This document shows positions 62,524-64,000 of a DNA stretch of 64,000 nucleotides, one piece after another. How positions within the stretch are numbered: the first letter of the stretch is position 1; each line of letters begins with the position of its first letter. The position numbers and the translations under genes were made by a program. The notes beneath the pieces are model-generated. The model saw only the letters and a program-made list of their open reading frames with translations, was not told where the DNA came from and searched no databases. This stretch comes from Moheibacter lacus (lineage in GTDB: Bacteria; Bacteroidota; Bacteroidia; Flavobacteriales; Weeksellaceae): the NCBI RefSeq assembly GCF_014042165.1, contig NZ_JACDZE010000004.1:62001-126000 (forward strand). The letters run 5' to 3'.

Positions 62524-63351
62524 ATGTGTTCTCCAAACTATAACAATATCAGTTTAGTGAAATTTATAGAAGCAAAAGAATGTAATTATTCTTTTAGTGA
62601 TAAATATGTGATTTTTATGTTTGTTTTAGATGGTACAATGACTGTAGCATTTAATGAAAATGACAGGAGAGTATTTTTAGGAGAATGTATAATAGCTCCC
62701 TTCGGAAGTTTACTTGGAAGAATTAGGATTAAAAAGAAATCAGAGGTTTATATAATAATATTTTGTAGAGAATTCATTCTTAACAATGTCGTACATGATG
62801 CAGGTATAAAAGTCATTAGTTATTTGATTGAAAAAGAAGTTATTTCTGTGAAAATTTCAGAGAATCAAACTCATTTTAAAAATATTATCCGCATAGTAAA
62901 ATATTATAACTTTAAAACTGAGCATCCGTTTTACAACCAAATTGTTTTAAATCTTTTTTATCTGTTAATGTATGAATTACAAATTCAAAATTTAAATCCT
63001 TCACAAAAAATCCTTTCACGAAAACATAGTTCAGGATTTTATTTAGCGTTTTTAAGAACGCTCGAAGAATTTCATAAGGAAGAACGGAGTATTTCATTTT
63101 ATGCTAATAAGCTGAATGTTTCAACTGGTCATATTACCAGGAAGTTAAGAACCATTACTAGAAAAAGTACAAAAACTCTTATTGAAGAATATGTCATATT
63201 TGAAATAAAGAGCGAACTCAAAAATAAGAATTTTACGCTCTCCCAAATTGCAGATGATTTTCATTTTAGCAGCTTGGCAGCCTTTAGTAAATTTTTTAAA
63301 AAATCCACGGGAATATCGCCCTCTGAATATCGTTCCAAATATAAATTTTAA
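62524..63351 (+). CDS. AraC family transcriptional regulator
   Basis: A regulator of about 275 residues. The N-terminal part is a cupin-like sensor (FMFVLDGTMTVAFNENDRRV) and the last 100 residues are two helix-turn-helix units of the AraC type (SISFYANKLNVSTGHITRKL, TLSQIADDFHFSSLAAFSKF, GISPSEYRSKYKF). I start at the ATG 62524 because the longer frame from 62461 overlaps the lipoprotein gene and encodes through a perfect terminator. It lies 4 bases upstream of rteC. Confidence 0.85.
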   Translation: MCSPNYNNISLVKFIEAKECNYSFSDKYVIFMFVLDGTMTVAFNENDRRVFLGECIIAPFGSLLGRIRIKKKSEVYIIIFCREFILNNVVHDAGIKVISYLIEKEVISVKISENQTHFKNIIRIVKYYNFKTEHPFYNQIVLNLFYLLMYELQIQNLNPSQKILSRKHSSGFYLAFLRTLEEFHKEERSISFYANKLNVSTGHITRKLRTITRKSTKTLIEEYVIFEIKSELKNKNFTLSQIADDFHFSSLAAFSKFFKKSTGISPSEYRSKYKF

Positions 63352-63355
63352 TCAA

Positions 63356-64000
63356 ATGATGCGGTCCCTCCATAACGATGTTCTGATTTCAATTAGGAAT
63401 GAGGAACAAAAAGCCGGAATGAGATATATTCATATAATCGAAGAGTCATTTCAAATGACTGTTTTCTTAAAAGATCTACTAGGGAAAGTACGTAAGAAAG
63501 TTCTAAAGGAAGGCTTTAAAAATGAACCAGATGAAATATTTTTTTTTAAAAAGGTAAAACCAAATATTTTAGGAAAATTAATTTATTACAATAAAATTTA
63601 TAGAATAGAAACTGCGTGTCCGGTTAACAATGGAAAGATATATCTCAAATATTTTAACCGTGAATTAGAGGATTTAAAATTAAAATTCAAACGTCAGATT
63701 TGTAGTTCCGATTTCTATCAATATTATAGGTCGGGGAGAACTGACAGAGATTGTGATTATTTCATATTGGGTAATTTAAAAATACACAATGGGTTGAATA
63801 GTTTTGCTTTTGATATAGATCCTGAATTTTCTACTTTCTATGATTATAAAGTGGCCCAAATTATTGCAAACGAACTTCTACATGACTATCTGCTTGCTAA
63901 AACCGAAACCGATATTCACTCTAATTTTCCAGGAAAATTAGAAGAACTGGAATGGACCGAATCCAAGAATGCTCTGATTGAATTAATTTATGCTTTACAT
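63356..64000 (+). CDS. rteC: RteC family protein (3' end outside window)
   Basis: The frame from the ATG at 63356 stays open to the right edge (215 codons). The SFAFDIDPEFSTFYDYKVAQ, IIANELLHDYL and WTESKNALIELIYALH segments match RteC, the helix-turn-helix activator of excision genes in Bacteroides conjugative transposons such as CTnDOT. No stop is reached. A run of nine T residues (63539-63547) lies early in the gene. It follows the AraC gene by 4 bases, so the pair is probably co-expressed. Confidence 0.85.
   Translation, partial: MMRSLHNDVLISIRNEEQKAGMRYIHIIEESFQMTVFLKDLLGKVRKKVLKEGFKNEPDEIFFFKKVKPNILGKLIYYNKIYRIETACPVNNGKIYLKYFNRELEDLKLKFKRQICSSDFYQYYRSGRTDRDCDYFILGNLKIHNGLNSFAFDIDPEFSTFYDYKVAQIIANELLHDYLLAKTETDIHSNFPGKLEELEWTESKNALIELIYALH

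Larger units (their letters stand above)
37420..64000. mobile_element. Integrative (probably conjugative) element in tRNA-Ser, right end outside window
   Basis: The element is placed here because of a tRNA gene end, an integrase 275 bases downstream, small DNA-binding proteins, a shift to AT-rich cargo genes, and an rteC-family gene at the right edge; RteC controls excision in Bacteroides conjugative transposons. No tra/mob genes and no second copy of the tRNA 3' end are visible in the window, so the right junction must lie beyond 64000. The exact left junction within the tRNA is not determined. Confidence 0.75.

Overview
The window is chromosomal DNA of a flavobacterium (Bacteroidota, Flavobacteriales; a Weeksellaceae-type genome is my guess). 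Three things support this: TTTG-N19/20-TAnnTTTG promoters with no clear Shine-Dalgarno sites, AT-rich codon use, and typical families (SusC/SusD, DUF1599, BT_3928-type DoxX, DUF4286, DUF6520, RteC). No species can be named from the sequence alone.

Positions 1-37340 are mostly core genome. The end of rplI is followed by a minus-strand cluster (DUF1599, DoxX/MauE protein, ABC permease, tpiA, prmA, clpS) divergent from folP. Then come a lipoprotein SOD, ppk2, typA, a glycosyltransferase gene carrying two small dispersed repeats, miaE and a phnA-like gene. A small accessory patch (13.1-15.0 kb) holds a PIN toxin-antitoxin pair, a lone antitoxin-like gene and a lipoprotein, and 50-bp repeats flank its toxin part. 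The ribosomal cluster rpsH-rplF-rplR-rpsE-rpmD-rplO-secY-infA-rpmJ-rpsM-rpsK-rpsD-rpoA-rplQ follows. It starts at rpsH with its own promoter, so it is cut off from the S10 half normally found upstream. Housekeeping genes follow (GNAT-nitrilase fusion, M20 dipeptidase, nucleoside phosphorylase, ZIP transporter with a DtxR-like operator, arsC-like gene, relA/spoT, ligA, thiolase, lysA).

At 37342 a tRNA-Ser(UGA) gene is followed by a tyrosine integrase, two small DNA-binding proteins and, at the right edge, a truncated rteC. From about 37.4 kb to beyond the window end this reads as an integrated conjugative-type element. Its cargo has three parts. (a) 39.9-48.8 kb: a MauE/DoxX membrane protein, a secreted four-cysteine DUF6520 peptide, an S9 peptidase and a SusD/SusC pair, with an unusually structured 770-bp non-coding region upstream of susC. 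(b) 49.5-59.8 kb: a defence-like block with an XRE regulator, a thermonuclease plus a decayed remnant of one, an Ntn-hydrolase-like protein, a tRNA-like sequence, a large unknown protein, a PIN / STAS-like / HATPase / two unknowns / DUF6119 minus-strand operon, an HNH nuclease and a NERD protein. (c) 59.8-64 kb: a TPR-AraC regulator, a lipoprotein, an AraC regulator and rteC.

The two best candidates for undescribed systems are the DUF6119-HATPase-STAS-PIN operon and the MauE/DUF6520/S9/SusCD peptide module with its structured leader. Functions for both are inferred from domains and context only.
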